Below, one piece after another: positions 11,527 through 23,010 of a DNA stretch of 64,000 bases. The notes beneath the pieces are model-generated. The model saw only the letters and a list, made by a program, of their open reading frames with translations. It did no database searches and was not told the DNA's origin. Within the stretch, counting starts at the first letter, position 1. The number at the start of each line of letters is the position of its first letter. A program made the translations under genes and the position numbers. The DNA lies in the NCBI GenBank assembly GCA_963675135.1, contig OY776134.1, positions 59,291,740 to 59,355,739 of the forward strand, written 5' to 3'. This stretch comes from Galeopsis tetrahit (lineage: Eukaryota; Streptophyta; Magnoliopsida; Lamiales; Lamiaceae).

Positions 11527-12310
11527 CTTGTTGGTCCCTAAATGAGTATAGATGGTGAGAAAGTCTAGGGGGGGGGGGGGGGGAGAGGTGTGTGAATAGA
11601 CTTTCTATATTTTAAAACTTTTTGCGTGTTTGATCAGATGAGATGATCAGAAGAGTTATATATTTTATCGTCTAATGCAGATAAGATGATCTGAACTACA
11701 ATGCGAGTGTGTATAACAGATCAAGATAACAAACCTACTGATTGCTTAAATCAGCTGGTCAGTTGGAAAGCTATCTTAACAACTATAGGTGCGAAATTGT
11801 GTAGGCCTTAAATGTTTAGACTCGTGGGTTGAATGAAAACCTTTTAAAGAATGACTTTAAAACAATGAGTGATATTAACTGATACAAGGTATCTGCTGAT
11901 TTATAAAAACTGTACTTGTGGATTTTGACTCTTTTGTAAACTTACAATTTTATCAAATATGAACAGTATAAACAATATGAACAATATACAGAAGGTAAAT
12001 AAAGCTGTAAATGAACACAATATTTATAGTGGTTCGAACAACAGGTTCTACGTCCACTTTCACGATCTCAATCGAGAAATTATGTTCCTTGCTAAGTTTA
12101 TAGTCTCAAGAGAAGACTTTTGATCAAGATACACAATCTTTTGTGTATACAGATCTACTTGTTCGTTAGAGAACAAGAACCCTTTACAATGGTTTCTAAA
12201 CTGGAAAATGTAAAGTATGTTAATAACCAACTCAATGTGATCAAAATCACACTGCTAATTCTAAGCACTAAAGATATGAATCTAAAGGCTGGCTTACGAT
12301 CGGAAACTTA

Positions 12311-13162
12311 GGGCATGATTGGTATGATAGAATGAATTTAGGGCGGAATGGAATGAACTCAAGAATGAAATGATGGGCTGAATGGAATGACATAAGAATG
12401 ATCATTCTTATGATTGGTATACTGTAGGAATGAATGTGAGAATGAAATATAATACTCCATAAATTTATTTAAATTATTATTATTGAGTTTTATTAAAAAT
12501 ATATATTATATTACAATATTATTTTAAATTAATATTATTATTAATATATACTCTTATTATTGATTTTATTATTTATAATAAATATATATATTTTATATGA
12601 AAATAATATTTTTATTTTTAAATAAAAATATTATCATTATTTTTAATATTAAATAAATTTAAACAATAATATTATTATTTATATTATCAAGTATTATTAT
12701 ATTATTATTTTATATTATTAAAAATAATATATTGTAGTATATATTATTTCTGTTTTTCGAGAAATTTTAAATCATTTTTTATGTTATTATATTTATAATT
12801 TAATATTATTGAAAAATATTACTCCGTACTACGTATTATCCTTAAAATTTAATATATTATTATTGTTTATATTTTTTTAATTTATTATATTTTTTTTATT
12901 CTTGAGATTATATATTATATTAAAATTTTTATTAAATATAATTTTTTTTATTACAGTAATATTATTTTTATTAATTATTTATTAAAAAGTTTATTCTTTG
13001 TCTAAACCCATGGGGGTGTGAAGGAATCACAATTCCATACTTTTGGGAATCACCATTTGGAATGATGATTCCTTTCCAAAAATCATACCAATCATAAAAT
13101 TTGGAATAGACCCATGAATGGTGATTCCATTCCTATGCTATTCCGCCATATCAATCATACCC
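12311..13162. mobile_element. Tourist-like (PIF/Harbinger) element 1
   Basis: Inverted ends read gggcatgattggtatga and tcaatcataccc. It is flanked by TTA at 12308-12310 and at 13163-13165. The interior is very AT-rich. Length is 852 bp. No transposase is seen. The right TTA is shared with element 2. Confidence 0.85.
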
Positions 13163-13165
13163 TTA

Positions 13166-14226
13166 GGGCATGATTGGTATGACTGAATGAAAATGTGACT
13201 GAATGGAATGAACTCATGAATGGAATGAATGTCAGAATGGAATGAAAGTCTGAATGGTTATTCTCATGATTGGTATTGACAAGGAATGGAAAAATAATTC
13301 CTTAATTGATTCCATTCTCATGATTGGTATAATAAAAAGTTTATCTTAAATGACTAAAATACTCTTATACATATTTTATAGAAACATATTAAATTGGTTA
13401 ATATGCTATTATTTTAATAATAAAACTAAATATAAATAATCGTACATTTAAAAAAAATGATATACATTTTTACCCATTATTATAAGATGTAATCATGAAA
13501 TATATATATATATGTATACATATAAAAGTAAAAACGAAACATAGTATATATATATTAAAGCAAAAATGAAACATAGTAGTATATATATTAATATATATAT
13601 ATATATATATATAGAGGAACAGAGAGTTCTTCTGTATATATATAGAACAACAATACACTACTATTCTTTGACTAGTTATTCTCTTCTGCGTTTTTTCTCA
13701 GCGTTCTTCTCTTCTGCGGCGTTCAACGTTCTTCTCTTCTGCGTTTTTTTCTCAGCGTTCTTCTCTTCTGCGTTTTTTTTTCAGCTTCTCTTCTGCGTTT
13801 TTTTCTCAGTGTTCTTTTTTTTTTTTTTTTTTTTTCAGCATTCTTCTCTTCTGCGTTCTTTCTCAGCCTCCTTCCCTCTTGGATGAATTAGGTTAAAGAA
13901 GGTTAATGAATATCGTATTTAATCGTGGATTAAGGTTGGATAAGAGGGTTAATGAAAATCTTTTTAATTGTTGATAATGATAATTTTGTAAAAATATTTT
14001 TTTAATGATTTTTTTTTTTTAGAAAATAAAAATAATTTGATTTCACGTATAATGGAATGGGTAAAGATAGGGGGATGGAGAGGAATCAGAATTATTTATT
14101 TTTGGGAATCACCATTCCACGAGGAATCACGATTCCGTGTAAAAAAACATACCAATCATGAGATTAGGAATAGGTCCATGAATGCTCATTCCATTCTAAG
14201 CCCATTACCCCATACCAATCATGCCC
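13166..14226. mobile_element. Tourist-like (PIF/Harbinger) element 2
   Basis: The ends read gggcatgattggtatgac and ataccaatcatgccc, with TTA at 13163-13165 and 14227-14229. Length is 1061 bp. The interior contains a simple-sequence tract at 13680-13880 in which ttctcttctgcg alternates with T runs, and an AT tract near 13590. It is the same family as element 1 but a different internal sequence. Confidence 0.85.
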
Positions 14227-15460
14227 TTAGTGTTTAAGGATAGAAATACTTTTCTGGGTCTAAAAAACTCGATAGAATGTTTTAAAAAAGCTTGGTGTTC
14301 TTGAGGTCTGCTGATTTTTGGGAATTCTTGCTTGGAGTTTCCGTTAGTTGTTCCAAAGAACAAGTGTTTTATTTATAATAGAGGGTTTGAGCTTCAAAAC
14401 TAGCAGTTGGTGAGAAACTAGTCGTTGCAACAAATCTTCTATTTAAGGTTAGAGATCTTCATGAGTTGATGTTCATTTTGCGATATGGTACAATATTACC
14501 TTAAATGGTAATGTGCATTAAATGTCCATTTAATGCTTATACGACTCTACAAGAGATCTCTGCATTCCTAGTCCAAGTCAACGCAATAGTTGTGCTGTCA
14601 TCTTCTCATTGATCCACATCAGTCGAGTTGTTAGACTATTTATCTTGTCTTCTGTTTGAGTAAATCAGCACTAGTCCGATATTCTCTTTGTCTTCTTTTA
14701 ACTTTGCCTCTTCATTCAATGCGTAGCATCATTAATGAACGGCCTCTTCTGGAATCACATAATAGACAAAAGCCAGGTGTAATAATTCTGTCTACTTTTG
14801 CAGATTGAAAAAACAGAAAATGTGGCAAAAAAGGAACATTCTTTAAAATTTGACTGCTTAAAGTGGTAATTGTTTGTGCAGCACATACATACCAAAAAGC
14901 ATGATTTCTAAGTTCAAACACTAGATAAAAGTGGTCCATTGCACGAAAGATTGTCCACAAGTTTAATTTGACCAAACCCCACCAATATCGATTTAGTTTG
15001 CATGTCTTGAAAGTTCAAAATAATAATGAAATTATACCTAGCATTCAAAATAATAATGAAATTATACCTAGCATTTAATTTGGCATTCTATGCTTGCACA
15101 ATATTTCTTCCGATTTTACTCTTTTTTTAACTTTAGAAAATATTAATAATTTTTAAATTACTTTTATTAATTAAGGGACCTCTCCTATTCTTTCCTTTTT
15201 TCATGGTAAGTCTTCTTTATATGCAAAATTGTCAATATATAAAAATATTACTTTTTAATAATATGTGGAAAAGATAAAGTATTTATTGGGAGATAAATTG
15301 TAGAATGTGTTAAAAGAGAATCTTAAATTAAAGTCAAACTTGTAAAATATTGTATCTTACTTGGTTGAAAAAAAAAGGTGTTGTAGGGGAGCTAGAACTA
15401 GTTATTTCTCGTCTTGTCCTTTACTTAAATGTATGCCAATATCTATTTTTTTTTTAATTT

Positions 15461-15720
15461 TATGCTAGGCTATTATTAAAACACATTTTTTTTTAGAAAG
15501 AGTAATTAATAATGAAAGGTTATATGCTTAATCAGTGTCAAAATCAATTTATAAAAATAACGTAAAAATACAATTTTTATGCTAGGCTATTATTAAAACA
15601 CGTTTTTTTAGAAAGAGTAATTAATAATGCAAGGTGATATGCTTAATGAGTGTCAAAATCAATTTATAAGAATAACGTAAAAATACAATTTTTTTTATGC
15701 TAGGCTATTATTAAAATCAA
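15461..15720. repeat. 117-bp tandem repeat, about 2.3 copies
   Basis: Copies start with tatgctaggctattattaaa at about 15461, 15579 and 15696. The first two continue through agaaagagtaattaataatg and caatttataa(a/g)aataacg. The third is truncated. Differences between copies are few, so the duplication is fairly recent. Confidence 0.75.
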
Positions 15721-16462
15721 TTTATATATATAAAAAAAAAGGTTTGTAAATTACATATTTTTGTTGGGATAAAAGTATGTTAAATCGTACGCTTTAAATT
15801 TGCATGATTTCATGTCTTTGAGTTTCATGAATTTTCATTTTTTTTCTTCAAAATTCTGGTACACTTCAGACTTGCTTTATGGAGTAATTAGTTTTGTTGT
15901 TAATTTGGAAAATGAAAATGTGAAATGAGTTCTTCTTCTTCAAAAAAAAAAAAATCATTAAATTATATCTTTTCTTTTTCACTGGGGTCTGAGATTTGTG
16001 ATAGAAAAAAATAAGAATATAAAAATATATATATAAGACCACCCCATAATATAAAAATGATGCGATATTATTGTCATGACATGCATGCAGCGGACAGTAT
16101 TTTGTTCATCAATTATCCAAGACAGAATACATTCAACCCATGCCATTAATTATTGCAACGATTACTTTAAAAAATTTGAAATAATCTCTCAGAATTGAAT
16201 TTACAAAGACAAGAAGACTTATTATTATTATTATTCTATATATATTAGTAGTATACAATGCACACATAAATCATAATACCATTTTCAATTAAACAAGTAG
16301 TAATATTTTTTTTAGTGAAATAAGCTAATGTCTATCAACTGGTGCATATAATTTCTTTTTTCCCTTTTTGAAATTAGTTAAATATGTAGTATAAAAAATC
16401 ATGAAAAAGTTGTCACGTTGTTCCCCATCTACCAAACTAGGACATAGAAAAAAACTATTTCC

Positions 16463-17021
16463 GTCCAGTAACTTTTATCTTTTTTTTAAAAAAACGTTCC
16501 AAAATTGTTAAAATTTTAATTTACGTTCCATAACTTTTTTAATTGTTTAATTTACGTTCAATTTCGCCGGAGTTAAAAAACATTCGCCGGAAATTCCCAA
16601 ATTTAATATAAAAACGACGTCGTTTTGGTCACTCCAACGTAAATGAGACGTAAATTAAACAATTAAAAAGTTATGGGACGTAAAAATTTTTTTTTACTAA
16701 AACGGGATGTTACGTGAAAAAGATAAAAATACTCAACAAATTAGATTAATTTTCACTATAAAATTAATCTAATTTTTTGAGTATTTTTATCTTTTTCGCA
16801 TAACGTTCCGTTTTAGTTAAAAATTTAATTTACGTTCCATAACTTTTTAATTGTTTAATTTACGTCTCATTTACGTCGGAGTGACCAAAACGACGTCGTT
16901 TCTATATTAAATTTGGGGATTTCCGACGAATATTTTTTAACTCCGGCGAAATTGGACGTAAATTAAAATTTTAACTATTTTGAGACGTTTTTCAAAAAAG
17001 GTAAAAGTTACTGTACGTAAA
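16463..17021. repeat. Long inverted repeat (foldback) upstream of FMO
   Basis: The left arm (about 16463-16745) and right arm (about 16770-17021) pair over most of their length. Shared blocks include aatttacgttccataac, cgccggagttaaaaaa / aactccggcg and acgacgtcgtttt / aaaacgacgtcgt. The centre is near 16755 (aaattagattaatttt ... aaaattaatctaatttt). It ends about 130 bases before the FMO start codon and just before its TATA box. Confidence 0.8.
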
Positions 17022-17058
17022 TAATTTTTTTCTCGACATGATGCCATTCCTCTCCAAG

Positions 17059-17066
17059 TATAAATA
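17059..17066 (+). promoter_or_regulatory. TATA box of FMO gene
   Basis: TATAAATA lies 83 bases upstream of the ATG at 17149, with a pyrimidine-rich stretch after it (ctctaccatgcatctcc). The spacing suits a short leader. Confidence 0.6.
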
Positions 17067-17148
17067 CTCTACCATGCATCTCCCATGCATTCTCATATAA
17101 ATATTTCCCCTTCCACAACTCATATCACAATAAGTGAGAAGAAGAATA

Positions 17149-19971
17149 ATGGTTTGTGAGAGAAACTTGTCCAAGAGAGTGTGTGTGATTGGGGCGGGAC
17201 CCTCGGGCCTCGTCGCGGCGCGAGAGCTGAGGAAGGAAGGCCACAATGTGGTGGTGATTGAACAAAACCATGATGTTGGAGGGCAATGGCTATACAACCC
17301 TGAAGTTGATGAAGAAGATTCCTTGGGAAAAACCAAGTTTTTAAAGGTTCATAGTAGTGTTTATGAGTCATTGAGATTAGCTTCACCTAGAGAGATTATG
17401 GGGTTTTCTGATTTCCCATTTGGGGCTAAGAAGGGTAGGGATATGAGGAGGTTTCCTGGCCATAAGGAACTTCTTTTGTATCTTCAAGATTTTTGTGACA
17501 AGTTTGGGTTGAGAGATATGATTAGGTTCAATACTAGAGTTGAGAGTGTGAAGATGTTGGATTATCCTGCTTTGGAGAAAGATTTGAAGTGGGTCGTCAA
17601 AACCACGAAGGCGGTCGAAGAAGTTTACGACGCGGTGGTTGTTGCCACCGGCCACTACTCTCGACCTCGCTTGCCTAGAATTAAAGGTATCAGTTCTGTC
17701 GACTTTCATGAATTGAAAATAATCATGTAGCTTTTATTTTTTTCGATTTTGATGTTGGATTTTGTTTAGGAATGGATGCATGGAAAGGAAAGCAAATGCA
17801 TAGCCACATTTACAGAGTTCCACAGCCCTTCAAGAATGAGGTTTCACAAATTTTCATCATTCATCAAGAACTTGTCATATAAGATTAATGCTATTAAAGA
17901 AAATCATATATAATGATTCCCATGTGGGGCCACTCATGGAAAGAGTTTCCTGTTAAGGAAAGTTTCATTGACTAGTTTATATGCAAACATGCATACCTAA
18001 TACCTAATTTTAACCATATGTTACTTTGTTTTCAAACACATGCACTATTCCCTCTATTACCCATTTTTTCATATACTATTTTTGTCATCATTTAACAGGT
18101 GGTTGTGGTTGTTGGGAGCTCTTTTAGTGGCCAAGATATCTCAATAGATCTTGTGAATATAGCAAAGGAGATTTTCCTAAGTGTTAAATCCTCTTTTATT
18201 TCTGAAGGCTTATCAAAAGTCATTTCTAAGTATGATAATCTACATCTTCGTCCACAGGTTAGTTTACTCAATCATAATATTTAAAGAATAAAATAAAAAT
18301 TAATTGGAACTTATACATATATAATGATGCATGATATCTTGCAGATAGAGTCACTCCATGATGATGGAAGGGTAGTATTCACTGATGGCTCATGGATCAA
18401 TGCAGACACTATCATATACTGCACCGGGTAAAAAATGGTTTATTGTATGATACCCTGCAGGACAATGTCCAATTGTGCTTTAATGCGTTGTACATTACAA
18501 CACATTAAAGCACTGCACAACACGGTAGCATAGAAAAATTCTAAAGTACTACATATGATTGAATCAGTAACTTTTGCTATTGAGTTTGCTTTGTCTATTT
18601 CTTGACTTGATTGGGGAGACAAAAGTGTAGCCCTATCTTAAAGTATACACTATTTCTTGATTAAGTTAGTTTGAGTAAAAATAAAATAATGAGTACAAGT
18701 GGTGGATGTGCAGGTACAAGTACTCATTTCCATTTCTTGATACCAAAGGAATAGTAAGAGTAGATGAAGGCAGGGTGGGGCCTCTCTATGAGCATACTTT
18801 TCCTCCTTCACTAGCTCCCTCCCTGTCTTTCGTTGGCATCCCTAAAAAGGTAATATCACAAAACTTATGTCAAACGTTCTCATATCGTATTTCAAAAGTC
18901 TCACTGGGTATATTTTTCGTAAGATTTTTTTTCAATTTGACAGGACTCACATGTAAGAGACTAATAAGGATGAATTTGATAGACGAGTAAACTTGACTAA
19001 TGAGATCGATCGTCTAATTATTTTTTAAATGTAACTCAAAATCAAGCTTAAGTTAAAAAGAGATGAATGCAAGTATATATAGAGAGAGTAATTATATGAA
19101 GTATAGAGCCCAACACAAGTATACAAAACAAGTAATTTATGCTGATGTTGGGCTGCATAAGAAACCCACCATCGGGCTCCATATCAAAACCGATGTATAT
19201 GTGTATGCACGACTGCACGTGCACACATCTCTTTTGTTACATATATAAACTTGTGAGTTAGTTAGAATTCTAATTCACATTTTAATTTTATGTGAATTAT
19301 GCTTTTGTATAGATTATAGGGTTTCCTTTCTTTGAGGCTCAAGCAAAATGGATTGCTCAACTCCTTTCTGGGAAAAGGAGTTTGCCACCATGGGATGACA
19401 TGATGAAATCAATTAAGGAGTTTTATGAGTCTCTGGATGTTGCTGGAATTCCTGAGAAGAGTACACATGATATTGCAAATTTTGAGGTAACATTTTATAT
19501 TTGTAAGAACCACTACGCGTTTGTTTTTTAAATGACATCGCTAATTAATTAACACTTTATGTTCCATTATTTAGATATGTGACGTGTATTTAATTAAGAC
19601 AAAAATATATGTGTCAAAGATCCTATAATAGTGGAATACATGGTGAAACACATGGCAAAATTAAAATAAAGATAATAAAACACAAAGTGAAACACCAATT
19701 GAAATAAAAGATCCTAGCTAACCGGATTTATACACATGCATACGTGTAATTCAAATAATACCTCAACTATTTCAACATCGATCATATCAACAGTGGAGAA
19801 AATTAATTTGTCCACTACTTGATATAAACAAGATTGGTTCCTAGTAACAACATTTTTAATATTTGGATGTGTTTGCAGTACTGTGACAAATACGCAGACT
19901 ACACAGATTTTCTACATTTAGAAGAGTGGAGGAAATCGCTTTGCCTTTCATCAGTAATGAATGAATGCTGA
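17149..19971 (+). CDS. Flavin-containing monooxygenase, FMO GS-OX-like
   Basis: The product is an FAD/NADPH monooxygenase that adds oxygen to soft nucleophiles (N or S). It is closest by recall to the Arabidopsis GS-OX-like 9 type (At5g07800), whose substrate is not established. Seven exons: 17149-17686, 17770-17840, 18099-18257, 18345-18427, 18714-18849, 19313-19486, 19879-19971; 417 residues. The FAD motif GAGPSG is at residues 15-20, the FMO signature-like WKGKQMHSHIY at 184-194, and the NADPH motif GSSFSG at 208-213. The exon 2 donor is weak (gtttca). The reading frame ends early: a third AATG repeat at 19956-19967 shifts the frame, so the stop at 19969 replaces a 38-residue family-like tail that is open to 20080 in another frame. 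The enzyme core is intact; stability of the shortened form is unknown. Confidence 0.92.
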
Positions 19972-20080
19972 AATGAACTTGGAGAAGTATCGTGATTCGT
20001 ATGAACATGATGATGAGATGCTTCAAGTTGCTCATAACAGCCCTCACTTTACTCAAGATTTTACCTTTTCAACTACTTAG

Positions 20081-20544
20081 ATCTATTTATCATAAATCAC
20101 CTACACCAATTATTGTATTGCTACTAAACAAATAAGAAAGTTTCTTGTGAGAGTGAGAGTGAGAAGCACTTCTGTTGCTCTGTTTCGGTATAACGAAGCA
20201 TGGTATTATCAAGCAAATGTTATTTTATTTATCATAAAAACTGTGATCATGTATGAAGTGCTACCATTTTATATAACCAATCACATTGACCTGTGTGCGC
20301 AGGGCTTCTATGAACCTTTCTTACATTCCTATGTTGACCACACTATGATTATGGCAGAAGGTGCTTCACCACACTCTGTTTGGTTAAGTTGCATCTACTA
20401 TTCAGTAATAGTTTGCGGAGAAACCCTGTTCTTAATTAAGACAAATGAATTTGATATGCTTACGGTGAGAATATCTAGAATAGTTTTCTTTGAATTCAAA
20501 AGTGATCAAGGTCACAAGTTTGACTAACTAACCAACTTAACTAA
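20081..20544. other. Spacer after FMO
   Basis: No gene is supported. One open frame (20147-20527) has no recognisable domain. The stretch lies next to the 3' end of a copia fragment and could be its decayed LTR, but this is a guess. Confidence 0.3.
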
Positions 20545-20825
20545 CTATGTTGACACCACCCTCAAGCTAGACGGATGGGGACAAACGCGAAACTTGAACC
20601 GGAAGAATTCGAACAATGGGCGAGAAAGACTCTTTGTAAAAATGTCCACTATTTGTAGATTTGAAGGTACAAATTGAGTTGATAGACGACACGCGACCAA
20701 CAATTCACGAACGAAGTGATAATCGATGCCAATGTGCTTGGCTAAGGAAAATGGCACTTTTATTGTCGCACAGTAGACGAGGGGGGTCGATGGGAAGCTC
20801 CCGTAGTTCGCGATGATGATTTCGG
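20545..20825 (-). pseudogene. Copia RNase H fragment
   Basis: On the minus strand, LLCDNKSAIFLSQ is followed, after a frame change, by AKHIGIDYHFVRELLVA, then QIVDIFTKSLSRPLFE. This is the C-terminal end of plant copia RNase H. A purine-rich tract (cttgagggtggtg) follows, as a polypurine tract would. Only the 3' end of an element is present. Confidence 0.82.
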
Positions 20826-21120
20826 AACAAGATCCTCGACATGAAGTAATGGACGAGCTCAACAGAGATTAGCGAGCAAGGTGTTCGCCACATAGGAAAT
20901 GAAGGCATCTTCGAGCAAGCAGATATCCACGAGTAGGATACAGCTGTGACAATAAGGGATCCACCCACAAAATAACAATCATTAGTCAAAGTGTGATGTC
21001 ATTAGCATTTAATGCAAGCTATAAGTACATCGACTCTGGTCAAGATGAGGTGAAAGACACATGACAATAAAATGAGACACCTCCTAGATGCAAATCGACC
21101 AGCCCTCCAGCCCATGCAAT

Positions 21121-22828
21121 TGATTCGGGTGGAATTTACACGTTTTAGAGGCACATGTGAAGCATGTTTTGATGTGGATTTCATTGATTTATGCATTGAT
21201 TATGATTGTTTGAGCCGAAATGAGAGAAAGGTTGTGTTTTGTCGATTTTATAGGAAATACGATGGAATTTGGAGCAAAACACCAACCATACTTCACTGGA
21301 TCAGGAAGAGGAGTGCACGGTTGGATTCGTCTCGAAAAACGTAGTGGATTAGCCAAAGGAATCAAGTCAATCCGACACCCGAGGCGAAAGTTATGCATGA
21401 AACGAGAAGGGGAGGAGGCAACTCGGCCGAGTGAGTCAACTCGGCCGAATCTGAGACTTTGAGTTCTACTGCGCACTCGGCCGAGTGACTCAACTCGGCC
21501 GAATCTGCGAGTTTCAAGTTTACTGCACACTCGGCCGAGTGAGCCAACTCGGCCGAGTAAGGTCGAAGGCCGTAGCTCCTGGAATCAGACATCACTCGGC
21601 CGAGTGAGGTTACTCGGCCGAATCTGTAACTTTCGCATTTACTGCGCACTCGGCCGAGTGACCCCAACTCGGCCGAGTCTCGGCTAAACAAAAGCGTGGC
21701 ACGATTTTTAAGTGTTCTACTCGGCCGAGTGACCCCAACTCGGCCGAGTCACCCCAATTTCGGTGCCAAACTTGTATTTTCTCCATTTTTGAGGGATCAA
21801 CTTGCAAATATGCCATCCAAACCCTTCCCCAACACTATATAAGCCCCCTTTCTTGAAATCCAAGACATTCTCCCCCAAATCCACACATAGTTACACATAC
21901 TTGGAGGTGTTTTGACAATTTCTCTCTCAATTCTTCACCAAATCAAGGAAGAAAGGATGCAATAGCTCCCAAATTCCATTTCCTACCACATTCTAGACTA
22001 AGCTTTCTCTTTCTCTTTCTCTTCCTTTTTATTTAGTTATTTCATTTGAATTTTGTAATTTCATTATGTTAGTAGTTAGCTAAACACTTTGTGGTTCTAA
22101 GGCATTGTAAGACTTGGATTGATGTTTATGAGTAATTTCTTGCTTTAATTGGTGTTTATCTCGTATTTGCATGTTTAATTATCCATTGTAAAGTATGTTG
22201 TTAGTGGCCATGATGATTTGCTTGATCCATTGTTAATTGGGGTAGTATCGAGAGATTTATTCCATTTAATCGTATGCGAATATGCAACCCGGTATTATTA
22301 TGATCTCGAGAGAGGATTAATTATCGGAGAGGGAATCGAATGATCTTAGGAGCTATCTTAGACGGTGTAATGTTTGTGATGTAGACATACGAGCTTATGT
22401 TATATTGCGTCTTTGAATTAATTTGTATCGAGAGATCGATTAGTTCTTCTTGTGTGATCACCCTATATGAGATAACCTTAATGGCCATTTAAACGAGATA
22501 ACATTCATAAACGGACGTCTAAATACTACAATTGCCTTGGAACCCACCTTCTTTCTTTGAGTTACATCCGTCTCACTTTCGTTTTACTTATTTGCTTGGT
22601 ATTTGATCGATTTCGTCTTTGCTCTTTATTACTTATTTGTGACACTTGGTAGGTAATTTTAGAGTAAATCATCATATTCAAACTATCGATCACGTCTATT
22701 TAGAATTCGATTAGCAAACTACCCTTTTACGCTAAGCCTCCTTGTGGGATCAACCTCGTGCTTATCAAGCTACAATAGACGCCGTATACTTGCGGTTGTT
22801 TATTTAGTGTTGCATAACACGTGTATCA
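21121..22828 (+). mobile_element. Solo LTR with CTCGGCCGA repeats
   Basis: The element starts (T)TGATTC and ends GTGTATCA, with GCAAT at 21116-21120 and 22829-22833 as target duplication (one extra T at the left end). The 7451 LTR copy lacks this insert at the same place, which proves insertion. A TATA box (actatataagc) lies near 21835. The end (cctccttgtgggatcaacc ... cgtatacttgcgg) resembles LTR ends of plant Ty3 Tat/Athila elements. Length is about 1.7 kb, with no coding sequence. A repeat-rich part at 21419-21750 is listed separately. Confidence 0.82.
21419..21750. repeat. Twelve spaced CTCGGCCGA motifs
   Basis: The motif starts at 21422, 21440, 21476, 21494, 21530, 21548, 21595, 21613, 21649, 21668, 21720 and 21739. 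Nine copies are the perfect 12-base palindrome ACTCGGCCGAGT; three end in GAAT. Copies come in pairs 18-19 bases apart, and pairs recur at 54 bases in the first half. This is in the upstream part of the solo LTR, before its TATA box. Confidence 0.9.
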
Positions 22829-23010
22829 GCAATAAATGATATAAAAAGAAGAAAAAAGAAGGAAGAAGGCTAATGAACATCCCGAAGAAAACTAAGGCAT
22901 ATATTCATTAATATTTGACAAGCTATACACTATATTAGCCACATATTTATCATTAATAAGCCTCACGCACTAAATAATAATAAGAGTCTTGCGAAAAAGC
23001 TTGTCAACAA

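Larger units (their letters stand above)
11529..14720 (-). mobile_element. Copia LTR broken by two MITEs
   Basis: On the minus strand the LTR ends gggaccaaca just before the primer binding site. It continues upstream through 12310, is interrupted by the two Tourist-like elements at 12311-14226, and resumes from 14230. A minus-strand TATA-like tattataaataaa at about 14360-14375 fits an LTR promoter. The outer limit is not clear and is set near 14.7 kb. A run of about a dozen G lies at 11571. Confidence 0.6.
14721..17040. other. AT-rich spacer with tandem and inverted repeats
   Basis: No gene is seen. A 27-bp unit (aataataatgaaattatacc plus ctagcat) is repeated at 15022-15075. A tandem repeat lies at 15461-15720 and a long inverted repeat at 16463-17021. 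Confidence 0.5.
20821..23010 (+). mobile_element. Second copy of the Ty3-type LTR, interrupted
   Basis: The sequence matches the LTR at 7451-7923 in two pieces, 20821-21120 and about 22829-23010, with the nested solo LTR between. It ends cttgtcaaca like the first copy but is followed by acttatag instead of a primer binding site. It is therefore a solo LTR or a fragment. Confidence 0.75.

Noticed and set aside
13566..13886. Ser/Phe-rich open frame
   Set aside because: It is a translation of the ttctcttctgcg simple-sequence tract inside a MITE.
20147..20527. 126-residue open frame downstream of FMO
   Set aside because: No domain, no splice context, and next to decayed copia sequence.
21189..21816. 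Minus-strand frames with repeated SAELxHSAEC words
   Set aside because: They are translations of the CTCGGCCGA array, not a repeat protein.
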